From the NCBI GenBank assembly GCA_963921825.1, contig OY997594.1, positions 60,311,675 to 60,375,674 of the forward strand: a stretch of 64,000 nucleotides of DNA, given 5' to 3'. A program made the translations under genes and the position numbers. Positions 45,471-57,616 of this stretch are shown here, in pieces; position 1 is the first letter of the stretch; each line of letters opens with the position of its first letter. Origin of the DNA: Erodium maritimum. Lineage: Eukaryota; Streptophyta; Magnoliopsida; Geraniales; Geraniaceae. The notes beneath the pieces are model-generated. The model had not been told where the DNA came from. It saw only the letters and a program-made list of their open reading frames with translations, and ran no database searches.

Positions 45471-47755
45471 GTGTGGTTCACTATGCGTCAAAACCCTCTT
45501 TTTACGTGCATCAAAACACGGTCATCAAGCAATATATTTGACGATTAAGTACTGGTCGAAACCACAGGGAGTAGAGGTATCACTAGTATTTTGCTAAAAC
45601 CTAGGGACATGGGTTGTCACTTCCACATCCTCTGAAGAGAAAATAAAGAGAAAATAAGTAAAAGTTGTTGTTTAAATGTAGAAAGTAATAAAATTTATAT
45701 ACACGCTACCACCTAAGACACATAACTTTTGATTCACACAAGGAGTCGGTCACGGGTACAAGTAAACATGACTTCCAATTAACGCATGGTTTGGTTAACG
45801 ATGGTGAAATAAAATAATGCTTTCCTTATGATCTTAGAACACTTAAGTTCCTATGTATGCGGTATCATGAAATCAACCACATACTAATCATGGGGAGAGG
45901 GCACAAGACCATTGCCCGAACGGATATGCGAACCACCAATCATCGGAAAGCAATAAAATAGAGTGTAGTTCTATGATCTTGAGAGAAGCTCGATCAATCC
46001 TCGAACGAGAGATAACGACAACGAATGCATGTCACTCTCTCTACCAACTACCAAAAGTAGAGATAGCTACACCACTCCACGAATCGACTCAGCTACGCCT
46101 AGTTCACTTCCTAATTCTCGAATGCCATCAACAAGTCGAACACCGAAAATCAAGTAGAACTAAATAGAGTATCGAATCACGATACTCTGGTACTACACAA
46201 GCATGACAGGACTCTAAATAAGTTTTTGAATCTACTTAGCTACTCATAGTTCAATCAACCTGACGACCGAATAAATCGGTCATCAAGGAGAACTAAATAG
46301 AGCAACGAATCACGAAGCTCTGGTAATACACAAGCGTAAGTAAACTCTAAATCAATAAACGAATCTACTTAGCTACGCCTAGTTCACTTCTTGAAAACCA
46401 AACACCACCGATCAAGATGAGTTCGGTAATCAAGTAGAACTACATAGAGTAACGAATTACGAAACTCTGGTAATACGCAAGTGTAAGTAAATTCTATAAA
46501 CGTGAAATCCCTTCTCATACTAGATCGAATCATGGATTGCTCCAAACATCAATTTACATAGCGCACACAACAATCATGGGAAAATACGTAAATCGTTCGG
46601 TCGGCTTAAAACACACAAGAGAATCGAGAAAACACAACATGTCATATTCCTATCTCGTATATAGGAAATCAAGACATAAACATGTCAGAAATCCTAGATA
46701 AGTTCATTAAATGGCTAAAGTTTTCATTTTTACGAACTCTAGCCTAGAACTGAATATACACACGAGAGACGAAATAGCTAACACAAGAAATCAGGTTCAA
46801 AAACATGACAAATCGAACACAAATCACGAAAATCATGCAGAAACATCAAGTAGCTCAAATATAGATGAATACCCATACAAGCAATTGGATGCTAATTAAG
46901 CTCAAAAATCCAAATCATGCCAAAAACATCATCAAACTCAATTTAATCATAAACCCATGCATCAATTTAAAGGAAATCAAAATTTACTCATTACTCATGA
47001 CCAAAGATTGGAACCGGGATTGGGTTGAGAAAGCCAATCAAAACTCCTCTAACTTGCAAACCCAACATCTCCAACTCTCTAAAGTTTCAACACATGAAAA
47101 TGGAGAAGTTGGAGATGGTGGGAGGCTCATGGATGCTTGAAACCTCCTTGGACCGTCTTAGTTATGGCCTCAAGTTGTAGAAATTGCTCCCAAGATGAGA
47201 AACACTCAAGAACAAATAAAGAGCACGAGAGAGAAAGAACAAAGACAAAAAAAAAAGCTTGAATTTAAATTCTCTTCTAAAAATTCTGATGTGTGAAATA
47301 ATTATTCTCATCCTAAATATATATACACTCGGCAATGGATAAAAAAGAGCTTGTGCTTCAGAACAACGCGAGGATATGTGCACCCGAGATTCTTAGCCGC
47401 TGGATGAAGTCAAATTAAGGAAATCAACGCATTTGTGGCTGGAGGAGATGCGCGCGCATGGTAGGCCATGGATTCACTCCACACCCGAACTTCCCTTGTG
47501 TAGCCTTTTCACTTTTAATTTATCGCTTTCAAACGCTCTTTTCCGCTCCACCAATGATCCGATTAACCTCCGATCGGCCTCGCGCCAGTAATTTTCTTTT
47601 TTCGCGGCCTACAAAACAATACCAATCATGGATATATTTGGAACACTTGAAAAATATCGACCAAGACCGAGGTTTCACGCAATTATTACTAAACGCTAAA
47701 AATATTAAAAAAACGAGGCACAAACAAGGTAAAATTATAGGGAAAATGGATTAAT
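45471..47755. mobile_element. unclassified non-coding element, first family member
   Basis: The left side (AAGTACTGGTCGAAACCACAG, about 45548) and right side (GGCCTACAAAACAATACCAA, about 47607) match the corresponding ends of the insertion at 54612-56455, whose own ends read AAGTGTACCGGTCGC and GACCTACAAAACAAGACCAA. Between lie non-coding sequence and a tandem repeat. Ends are approximate. I do not assign a class. Confidence 0.45.
46150..46520. repeat. three imperfect tandem repeats of 133-147 bp
   Basis: Units begin TCAAGTAGAACTAAATAGAG at 46150, 46283 and 46430, each followed by CGAATCACGA..CTCTGGTA..ACACAAG. A partial unit (CTACGCCTAGTTCACTTC, 46093) precedes them. Confidence 0.75.
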
Positions 47756-48340
47756 TAAGTAGGACACATTTACGCTCATTAACTAATACCAGGAGGAGCC
47801 ATCTTAGTACTTAGGAGAAGTAAGTCACATTCTTATTTTCTAAACACACATTACAATTCTTTCCGGTGTATGATTATATTTTTCCTCTTTCTTTCTATTC
47901 CTTCTCCACTAAACTTTTATATTATCTTTCCATATTTAACATAAGTGGATATAAATATATTTGGACACATAATAAATAATGTAATTATGTAATCCACAAA
48001 AGTTTAATAACAAAACAACATACATACAAGATAAGATAACTTTTACTTTTATTAATGTGTATAGAATTAATAGTTTGACAAATTATTAAATCGTAATTTA
48101 ACAAGATAACTATTTTATGTAATTTGAATATACTTGATGTGAACTGAATTAATTAATTTCTCAACTTTCTCCTCTTACGCTTGGCTAAATAAGTGGCGGT
48201 TCACCGACACTTTGAAACATGAAAATAAAATTCATTAAATATAAAACCAGGAACATCTTTAAGTACATCATCAAACATATTGCATAATTAAGAGTACAAC
48301 ACAACACACCAACCCATTAATCCTGTTTGCCATGTCACTG
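47756..48340. other. AT-rich intergenic, nothing recognised
   Basis: Very AT-rich without repeats or coding frames of note. Confidence 0.35.
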
Positions 48341-49720
48341 AGAAAGGGCCTATGAGTGGCCAAATCCTCGACGTACATGTTGGAGTAAGAAAAAATCGCG
48401 CATGAGAGACTTTGAGACTCCGAGGGACTCTCGACGGTTCTTTTTAATGTTTCCTAAGCTTTTGGCCAACTTTGGATCAAGAGTCACACCGGTCGGTCCC
48501 TTGCCTTCCCCTTCTCCTTTGCCCGCCCCGCCTTTGCAACATAATAGCCCTCATGCCTCTCGACATCTTCAGGGACGACAACAAGAATGTATATATCAGA
48601 CCTTGGGGTGCTCAGGCCAGGTGTTCTAAAGGTGCGACGTTTGGGGGTTCCGATGTACTAGTCGGTGGTCGTGGAGAATTCATTCTCAAAACGATGCTTC
48701 CAATAAGGCTTCTCCAGCATGATGTTCTACTAATTCTTTTATGCAATGACATGGTCATACTTATCGATGTACTTCTTCTCCTCATCGGTCATGATCTGGT
48801 CTTCTGAACGATTGTTCTGGTATATGTGCTTGAACTTCGACCAACACCCCTGAAACATCTTGACCTTCCGGTTGGTGACACTTCAATGCTATTTGCGGTT
48901 TTGTGCTATTTGCGTGTTTGTGTTGTGCGCTATATCGTCAGGGGTTTCTAGGTGACAATAGAGAGGTCTTTCTGAATGTTATCCCAGAGTCGATGGCATG
49001 TCTAGTCAGATCCGATTCCTCAGAGTAATTTAACGATGCACTAACAAAGGATTCATCCTCTGCTCAAGTCCACTTACGGTACATTAGGGTTCATGGGCTT
49101 TGCTCTCCCTGCAATTTTTTAGGCGGGGCCGAGGGGACAAAGAATCGTATGACTAGAGGTGGACGACTGATTCCTGAGACGGGCATCCCATCATTGGTCA
49201 TCCCCGAGATGACCCCCCAAAAGTTGTTGAGCCCTGAAACATTGTGCAACTCGGTAAAATGGAAGACCTCGAATACGTGTTCGAGTCATGGTATATGGGG
49301 AGCCCGGGGTTGACGTCTACACCATAGAAGGTACGTACTCGTGCTCCTAAAACGTTTCATCCTTATCACACAAATAGTGTTGCGAATCAGGGACGTAATA
49401 TCGCTTGCAAGAAAACTTGGGTGACATGTTCGGTTGTTGGGGTACGTCCTATATGAAACTGAAGAAACAGAGGTGGATGAACGGAAAAGATGTCCGATGG
49501 TGACTCTACATTAGATGGCTTACCGAGGATTTTGCAGCAATACGAAGCCAGAGAATCAGTGGTGGAACGCCGGAAAGGACTCACAAACACGACGGGTAAT
49601 AGTCGTGCTTTGCGTTTCTACCGTAAGTGTGGCCCCCGAAGAAGAAGAACGAGAGCAGCTGCAACTTTCATAGTTTTATTGGGAAGAAAAAAAAAGTTGG
49701 TTGTTAATTATAGCTGAATT
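48341..49720 (-). pseudogene. decayed coding remnant, possibly transposon-derived
   Basis: On the minus strand at 48900-48640 the translation VTNRKVKMFQGCWSKFKHIY, SEDQIMTDEEKKYIDKYDHV and LEKPYWKHRFENEF is coding-like but broken by stops. Its layout loosely recalls the C-terminal part of PIF/Harbinger ORF1 (NAM-associated) proteins. Other parts of this stretch are not recognised. Confidence 0.25.
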
Positions 49721-50290
49721 AAACTTTCGGCTTTAATGGCATAACTGTTTTCGTAGTTACTTAGCACTCTTCTATTCAACCGTTAACACTTGTGTGAGCC
49801 CATATACGTCGAATCTATAGACCGTCAAAGTCCGCAGATTCATCGACAACGCATTCTAGGCTTGTAGAATTAGACAGACAAACGACCTTTTTAGGATTTT
49901 ACTCACTCTTTAGGGTATTCCGATATAATTGACAATCAGATTCGACCTATTGCAACGACTCTAAATACTTTCTTGAATGGTTATATTAAATTATGGGCCA
50001 TCGTAGCAAATTGGCTATATAAAAGCATTTTGTTTGAACTTGCTCATCATAGTGTAACCCAATTACAATTGAACTATAATGTGTAGAATCACCCAAATAT
50101 TTAATCTACGCTCATTGTTTCCTTAAATACTACTCTATGGAAGACTTGGAATCAGAGTCGTGGACAGCTAAATTTGACCTTGTTTCCAACTCCCTGTCCA
50201 AAACTCACTCCATTTTGTCTGTCCTCAGCATGCTATTTTAACTTTCAAGAACCATTGTAAAGAATGTAAATATTATCTTTTGATTAATCT
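49721..50290. other. AT-rich intergenic, nothing recognised
   Basis: No coding frame or repeat structure is supported. Confidence 0.35.
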
Positions 50291-50303
50291 AAGCAAGATT
50301 ATA

Positions 50304-51429
50304 TATATTTTTTTGAAAGGAAACTATATAGATAATAACTCAGAGGCTTTGAATTAAAGCCCCGAGAAAGAGGAGAACATCCTCTCATACAAACCATAGC
50401 ACACCCTACTGGGTGCCTAATAACATGAACCGGTCTCAAACCGATATTTACCAAACATTAAGTTCAACCCAATAAGGAGGAACAGTTACAGACCTGAGCA
50501 TTCCACAATGGAACCTCTAAACAAACAACAATCCAGCACAGAACAAAGAAAAACAAACAAAAAAAGGTCTAGAAAACCCTGATTTCACCACCTTGAAGCT
50601 CGAGAAAAAAGAGAGAAGAAGTACATGAGGAACTCACAGAAAATCCCAGTTAAGAATCCACCACCACGTTCTTCCCAAACCAGTAACTCACCAGTGCCCA
50701 AAGGAGGGTACCGGTTGCCGGGGCCAACACCAAGACCGACATGGAGAAATCAGATCCAACCAAAGACCTCAAGTCCCAAGCCCCAGAACCTCTATTACTC
50801 CCAACAATCGGAAAAATGACTAATAAACCACCCGTCATAGCCAACACCGGCGACGGGCCCCAGTGCACCGCTAACGGGACCGGGAGAGGAAAGCTTAGAT
50901 GAAGAGGGCAAGGGAAAGGAGGGGAGGAAATACTTGACATGGAAGGAGAATGGGCTGAGAAAACTTGAACCAGGGGCGGCGGAGCATCTCCAGAGCACCC
51001 GAAAAGCGGCGGCGAGAGAAGACCTGGCGAACTATCTCCAGCGCAAAGTCAGATCTGGAATTATTCTCCAGATCTGACACAACCAAGGCCAGCCAAAACC
51101 CAAACCGAGCCCGGCCGACCTTACCACTATGATGAGCCTCAGGGGCCAAGAGAGGTTGGGGGAAGGAAGGGAAGGGGTCGAAAATGAGTCATATCTAGAG
51201 GAGGAGAGAATATCTGATGGAGAGGGAAGAAGGGGAGGCGAGAAGGAAAGAGAAAACGGGTAGGGTTAAACGAAGGAGTTTCCGCCGGTAACTCTCATGA
51301 CCAAAGCCATGAAAGTCACTAGCGACAGCGGAGACTGGAGAGGAGGGGTTGCTCTGAGTTAGGGTTGAGAGGTTTCTAGAGAGAGGCGAGAGCTTCTCTC
51401 TCTAGAAACAGAGTAAGAAGAAGAAGTGT
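50304..51429 (-). mobile_element. short non-LTR retroelement with 13-bp target duplication
   Basis: On the minus strand the element runs from a CT-rich, GC-rich start near 51429 to an A-tract (TTTCCTTTC plus seven As, 50307-50320). Perfect direct repeats AAGCAAGATTATA flank it at 50291-50303 and 51430-51442. The A-tail plus a 13-bp duplication is the mark of target-primed reverse transcription. At 1126 bp with no frame above 96 codons it is non-autonomous, probably a LINE derivative lacking most coding sequence. Confidence 0.88.
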
Positions 51430-51442
51430 AAGCAAGATTATA

Positions 51443-52371
51443 ATAAATGGGGATTTAGAAATGAAGGAACTGATAATACCTGTTCCTAAGTGTAGTTTAG
51501 TTATGTCAATTAACAACTCATCTCTTGGCTCACCAATATGATATTATTGTTGGAATTAATGGAGAGATTTATGAATGAACAAAATCGGCTTAATTGGTCA
51601 ATCATATAAGAGTAACAAAAACTCAAATATCCCACAAACTTCATTTTAGATGAATATGAGAGTAAGCTTAAGGGACACGGGACTGTGGGGAAGATCCCCG
51701 TGAGAGTCAGGTGAAGTATGGAAAACACTCTCATCGGGGTAACCGAGTGGCCTTAGGGAACACGGGATGATGGGGAGGAAAATATCTGGACCGTTCAACG
51801 ATTAGCACCAACTAACCGAATTCCCCCACCATTTGCTAAGATCCCTGGTCTACTATCGCACCCTCACAAGTAACAGCTCCCTCATAAAATCAAGTAGTTG
51901 TTAGGTAATTTAGTATGTACCAGGTCGAGTCACAATTGGTTTCTAAAAGGCTTGAAATTTCTTTATTTTGGCGATGGGCACATGTTTCAATACCGAGTTT
52001 GTTTTTGTATAGTTATAGGATCAGAGAGTTGGAGTTGTCGTATAGAAATGTCTATACTCATACACTGGTTCTTTCTGTTCATGTGTTTTCCGCATGAATT
52101 AATAAAATCCTAGTCTACTTTGCTAAATAAAGATCCATTACGATACTTTTTTGATCCATTCCAATATTTTCTAATACATATAATATTTTGCCTTCTTCTT
52201 ACTACACGTTATCTCTACCCATTGAAAATAAATGGATATAAATAGTTTTTGATGCATAATAAGTATTTTGTTTTCCTTTTATTCATTTTTTTCTCCACAA
52301 AAATTCAACACTCAAGAGTTCCAATACAATCATTGGTTTATTCACTTGTTACGGGATTATTAAGCCTTAGT
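51443..52371. other. intergenic, nothing recognised
   Basis: No supported gene or repeat. Short open frames only. Confidence 0.35.
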
Positions 52372-52380
52372 ATGATTTTA

Positions 52381-52871
52381 GGGGAAACTCTGGGTCCAAA
52401 CCTTTCTCAACGTTTCGTTTTCACGTCCTAACCCAGACCAACGTTTCGTTACAGTTCCATACACGAAAGGTTGGAACTTTTACAAAACCTGATATGAACC
52501 GTTTAAATTAACGATTTCGTTAACTTGGGAAGTGAAAAGTCGAAACTACAACTCCATTCACTTTAACCTTTCAGCTCCTCTCTACCAAAATAATGCATTA
52601 TTTTGAAATTCAGTGTTGAAAAATTGTTGGATATGTATACTAAGTGTTCTAATTGAATCTTGAACGGGCATGGGGAACTGAAAGGTTACCGTGAATGGAG
52701 GGGTAGTTTCGAATTTTCATTTCCCATGTTAACGAAATCGTTAATTTAATCGGTTCATATCAGGTTTTGTAAAAGTTCCAATCTTTCGTGTATGGAACTG
52801 TAAATAAACATTGTCTTGGGTTAGGACGTGAAAACGAAACGTTGAGAAAGGTTAGGAATTAGAGTTATCCC
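52381..52871. mobile_element. MULE-like inverted-repeat element (491 bp)
   Basis: Left GGGGAAACTCTGGGTCCAAA and reversed right GGGATAACTCTAATTCCTAA begin an inverted repeat of about 190 bp (AACGAAATCGTTAA and GAAACGTTGAGAAAGGTT in both arms). Perfect 9-bp flanks ATGATTTTA lie at 52372-52380 and 52872-52880. It ends about 80 bp upstream of LINE ORF1. Confidence 0.9.
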
Positions 52872-52949
52872 ATGATTTTAAGATATTCAATTTCGAAATT
52901 GCTGAATTCCAATAAAGGAATATATTATAATATTCTACTTTTCAAAAAA

Positions 52950-54611
52950 ATGAGAGAAAAGGAGAGTGTGAGAGGGAGCGTGAAGATCGGATCGACGTCC
53001 TTGGTCACGTCGCCGGCGTCGACCATCTCGGGAGGGGCGGCTGTGACTCCGACGTACAGTGACGTCCTGATTGAAGGGAGACGAGTCCCGTCCCCTAGGG
53101 CAACGGAGTTAGCGACGGCGTATGGCGGTGTGGGTGTGCAATCGACTGGGTTTGAGGGTGTGGGGGTTGCTGCAGAAGGGGTAATTTCGAAGCCTAATGT
53201 AGAAGGAGGTTCCGGGTTTGCACAATTGGGTGCTGACACAGGGGAAACGACTGAGAATCCTCCACCGATTGATCAAGGTAGACACAAGCTTTTTGAGTTT
53301 AATTTACCCTTCGGAGTAGACGACGCATGGTTGCGCGATTATTGCAATTGTGCCGGAGCTGTGGTTAAGGCCAATGTTGTTCGCAGAGCGAATGCCAAGG
53401 GAAAGTTCTTCGGTTTCGTTTATGCGAAAACCGAATCCGATGCAAACCAAATTGTGGCAAATTGTCATGGTTCTATTTCCAAGGGACATCGTTTATTGGT
53501 TGCCCACGATAAACACAACCTTTCCCGTCCTGTTGGTAAGCCGCGTGCGAATGAGGTTACTGATCGCCTGTGTAAGGGAACCATTATTCATCAACATCAA
53601 ATTTTGGTGGAGAAGGGGCTTCTGGGGATTGCTAGAAACAAGTGCTCGGTGAATGCAATTCAAGAGGCGATATGGCGAGAAGGGGTCCGTGATGTCGAAG
53701 TCCGGGGTTTTGGAAACAAGGTGTTCTTGCTTTCTTGCCCGGACCCGGTTTTCGCAGAATCATTGAAGGTTCATGGAGAAGGGTGGTTAAAAACCTGGTT
53801 TGATCACATTAATACATCTGCTGAAGTATTATTGAAACATGGTGTTTTGTTTGGGTGGAGATAACTGGTGTCCCTTTTCATGGTTGGGATACTGAGAATT
53901 TCATACTTGTGGCTAGTCTACTCGGTGAGGTGATCAGCATTATCGATACTTCCGATGTAAGAGATTCAATGGAGCGTGCATTTGCGTTGGTGCATGTTTC
54001 TCCTACTGAAGTGTGTTTACAGTTGGGGGGCTCCTCTTTTCCTATTCTGCTGAATCCTGTTCCGTCAGCGTCGGTCCCCTTTCGTGTTTCGAAGAGCACG
54101 GCCAAATCTTGTGGTTCGGAGTTCTCCAGCGAAGGAACTCTTTCGGAACGGGCCGATATGCTGATGCAGACAACAAGCCCAGTGTCTAGAGAGGGATTTT
54201 GGCTTGCGATCACCCCTTTTTCCCAATTAGGCGAGACGCACAATGGCGTGGAGGGGGGGAATCGCGTTCAGAAAAAGGGCTGTGTTATGCAATCAATCGC
54301 AAATTCTGGAATCGATTGACAGTCCCTCAGACTTGGGCGTGAAGCGTCTGATGCAGAGTGACCCTGAGTCTTCTCGGGTTGCTGGTTCAGTGCAGCAGTT
54401 TGGGACGCTAGTTGCTGCTATACCTGTATCGGGTATTCATCCAACTAAGCGGGGTCGTGGCCGACCGAGGAAGAAGAACAAGGACCGCTCGACAGTTCCA
54501 CCTGTTGTGTTTTATCAAACAACGTTAAAGTCAGGTTCAGCAAGTAATTGTGATCAATCAGGCCGGTTCATTGTGGATTTCGCAAAGAAGTTGAAAGGAA
54601 GCTCGGGTGCA
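52950..54611 (+). pseudogene. LINE ORF1 (RRM-type RNA-binding protein), frameshifted
   Basis: The first frame begins MREKESVRGSVKIGS and contains an RRM-like domain (KLFEFNLPFGVDDAWLRDYC ... GKFFGFVYAKTESDANQIVA) then VEVRGFGNKVFLLSCPDPV. It stops at 53864; the conserved motif EITGVPFHGWDTENFILVAS continues in the next frame, consistent with loss of one GGTG unit in TTTGGGTGGAGATAAC. A second frame change near 54250-54300 leads to the basic stretch HPTKRGRGRPRKKNKD. The C-terminus continues after the insertion (56456-56669: DIGPLVLEQFDCLNIEIP, acidic end). ORF1 proteins coat LINE RNA. Confidence 0.75.
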
Positions 54612-56455
54612 TAAAACTTGACGCCCTGCGAGTTTTAAATCGCAGAAACGGGACACGGCAAGTGTACCGGTCGCCAAGTAGTAACCGGAAGTAAAATTCC
54701 GGGATATCGAGCCCAAGAGAGCAAAAGACAAACACTTACTATTTAAAATTTGTAGCTAAGCTGTTTCGGTAAAGATATGATTTTTAAGTTTCGAAAATAA
54801 ATCTATAACGACTAAGAAGCAAATAATGAAGATAAAGAATTAAGCAGAAAGTTTTCTTATCTTGAAACAAGTGATGAAATTTCTAGGATATCGGGTTCAT
54901 AGAGTTCATGCCATAAAATCAAATAAACTCGATTGTTGTGACGAAGACTTGATTTAGAGGCAACGAGTCATCTCAACTCTAGTCCTAACTTCTTTCGAAC
55001 GATTCGGACCCTAATGGAATCTAACCACCGAGTTCTTTCGAATCACGATGTAGGAAGACCCAAAGCGTTTAGTTCCATGACAACTTCTAACTTTCGACCA
55101 ACCAAGACTATAGCTATTGCAATTGTATTAACCCCGCTAGTTCTAGCTAGGGTTTAAATCCAATTTATGATCGACTTTAGACTAATTAGAATTCTCCTCT
55201 TTCAAGCGTTAAATTCTAATTCAAATCAATTACCAAGCCTACCCGGGAGATAAAGTGTTAAGCACAAATCAATCATAGACACTAATACAAATCAACAAGC
55301 ACCGCAATCGAAACATTCAAAACATGGAAATCACTACTCTAATCCCCCATAACCCTAGAAATTGGGAGTTTAGTTGTTCATGGTGAGAAAATACAAAGAT
55401 GAAAAGGAGCAAACAATTGAATTCATAATCAAGATAAAAGTTGAGATACAATCACCGAATTAGTTGTCCAAAGCTTGCTCTTCTTCTCCTCCAATCTCTA
55501 ACCTTGATACTCTTGAAAAATCCACCAAAAGAAATTCACTTGTGTAGCTAACAATGGAGGTTCTCTCCAAAAATCAACACCCAAATAAATCTCAAATGAT
55601 GCTCTACTCACAAATTAATTTGATTCTCAACAAATAATAGAAGATAAGAAGCTCTCTATTTTATGAAAGAAATGAAAAAGAAAATCTATACAAAAAATGG
55701 TTTTTGGTTCCTGTTCGTGCCTGTGTGCAAAAAAATGAAAAGAAGAAGATGGCTTTCCTCCCTGGTTGCGGCGCAGAAAAGTAGAAAATAGGGTTGAGCT
55801 GTGAGTGGTACAGGTGGCAGGCAGAGAGAGGGGAGCTGAGCTGGGACGCGTGGCGCGAGGAGGGAAAGAGACGGCTGGGGGCGGCTGGCTTGGACAGGTG
55901 TCGGCTTGTGGGAGGCTGCGCGGGTGGACAGGTGTCGGGCGAAGGGAAGCTGGCGGCTGGCCGGGCCACGTGTCGCACGCAGGTCAGATGACGGTTGCGA
56001 GGGGACACGTGGCAACAAGGAGGCGCCACGCGTGCGGACGAGGGGCCGGCTGGGAGGCTGCGCGGGACACGCGTCGCGCAGAGGGAAAATGGCGGCTGGG
56101 CTGGTGGCTGGCTACAGCGCCACGTGTCAGATCCTGATGGGTCCTTCCTTTTTGTTCCTATTTCGTTATTTTGCTCGCTCCGGCTTCGTTTCGACTCCGA
56201 TTGATCTCGTTCTTGCGCCAAAAAAATCCTCTTTTCAAGACCTACAAAACAAGACCAATCATGAATATATTTCAGAGCGAACAAAATCGACCCTTTTAAC
56301 GATCCACATGCACGAAACATCCAAAATACGCCGAAAATCCATCAAAACACCGAACATATCGATAAAATCGATTATTCATGCTAAACCTACATATATGATA
56401 CAAAACAGGACTAAAAGCCTATAAAACTCGATAAAATGTGGCCCTTTTAAGTGTT
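54612..56455. mobile_element. unclassified insertion in LINE ORF1, second family member
   Basis: The borders are GGGTGCATAAAAC on the left and, reversed, GGGTGCATTTTA on the right. Near the left is AAGTGTACCGGTCGCCAAGT and near the right GACCTACAAAACAAGACCAA, both shared with the element at 45471-47755. The interior has a GC-rich patch (55790-56140) built of CACGTGTCG/GGCGGCTGG words that leaves a 219-codon open frame, but I see no recognisable protein. Confidence 0.55.
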
Positions 56456-56677
56456 AAAATGCACCCGCATCAATTGGAGCTACTGTAAGAAGGTGGGCAA
56501 GAAGGCCATCGATATTGGACCTTTGGTGCTGGAACAGTTTGACTGCCTCAATATCGAGATACCAAAGACAAACTTATTCTTGGAAGAAGGTTCTGGCAGC
56601 GAGGAGGAGGAGGTTTCGGATTCGAATACAGGTAATAATTTAACGCCTGTTTCGGGTTCGTCTGAGTAATTTTTTTG

Positions 56678-57068
56678 ATGAGGTTCCTCACGTGGAACGT
56701 GAGAGGTATGCATTCCGATTTGAAGAGGAATTGCATTAAAAAATGTGTTGTGTCTAATTCTGTTGATTCGGTGTTGATCCAAGAAACCAAACTAGTTGTA
56801 GTTGATTGTGGTATTCTCCGTTCTTGTGGTTTTGGCTCTGATTGGGGTGTGGATTGGATACCTGCGGCAGGATCGGCTGGTGGGGTATTATTAGCTTGGA
56901 AATTTTCTGATTTCCATAAGACCTCTATTCATTTTGAGCATAATGTGATATGTTGGAACAAGATAATTGTTAGTTCGCAACTCCCTCTCACTATGTTGAA
57001 TGTCTATGCTCCTAATCTATCCCGTGATAGACGGGATCTGTGGTCTACTTTGGGTGGTTTACGAGACT
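56678..57068 (+). pseudogene. LINE ORF2 endonuclease domain, truncated by CACTA insertion
   Basis: From ATG at 56678: MRFLTWNVRGMHSDLKRN, SVDSVLIQETKL, SAGGVLLAWKF and LTMLNVYAPNLSRD. These are the N-terminal motifs of the AP-type endonuclease that nicks target DNA in LINE retrotransposition. The frame is open up to the CACTA terminus at 57069, where it is cut after about 130 residues. Confidence 0.85.
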
Positions 57069-57092
57069 CACTACTGCAGAAATCGACTTAGG

Positions 57093-57410
57093 AGACAGAT
57101 AAAATGGATCCGTGACCTAAGTTTTGGCCCTTAGGTCACGGATACAGCAATCCGTCAGCCAAGTGGTGAAACTTAGGTCACGGATCCTGCATCCGTCACC
57201 CAAGTGAACCACCAGGCCGACGGATGCTAGATCCGTAGATAAGGAAACTCATATCCGTCGGCCAACTGGAAAAACTTGAGCCACACACGTGTATCCGTCT
57301 GCCAAGTGAAAAAACCTTAGCCACGCATGTGCATCCGTCTGCCAACTGACAAACCTTAGCCACACATGTTGAATCTGTCAGCCAAGTTCCTTGTATCCGT
57401 TGGTAAGGTG
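57093..57410. repeat. subterminal repeats of CACTA copy 2
   Basis: About eight copies of ATCCGTCNGCCAASTG, in mostly one orientation, at about 45-bp spacing, interleaved with CCTAAGTTT and TTAGCCAC blocks. They correspond to 10260-10631 of copy 1 in inverted order. Confidence 0.8.
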
Positions 57411-57616
57411 AGGCAATATACGAAAGAATGTAACGGTATCCCGATAAACATAACGACATTACACATGAAATATGTATGAAACAATGCGTATATAAAAAAA
57501 CAGTTCATAGATAATGTGTTTGGAAACAGTTATGGAAACATTTTCCAGATAATGTGTTCACAGAATCACAACATTAAACATAGTCATAAAAGAAAACACA
57601 GACACGCCTAATAGAG

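Larger units (their letters stand above)
52950..57068 (+). mobile_element. LINE retrotransposon, 5' half, interrupted and truncated
   Basis: ORF1 (52950-54611, continuing 56456-56669) and the start of ORF2 (56678) are in the usual LINE order with a 9-bp gap. A 1.84 kb insertion at 54612-56455 splits ORF1, and CACTA copy 2 replaces everything after 57068. The reverse transcriptase region must lie, if anywhere, beyond copy 2's other end. Confidence 0.8.

Noticed and set aside
52872..52949. Upstream extension of LINE ORF1 to 52872
   Set aside because: It would start inside the target duplication of the neighbouring MULE-like element; the ATG at 52950 begins the LINE-like protein.
55661..56320. 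219-codon minus-strand frame in the insertion within the LINE
   Set aside because: Pro/Ser/Arg-rich low-complexity translation of a repetitive GC-rich patch, with equally long frames on the other strand.
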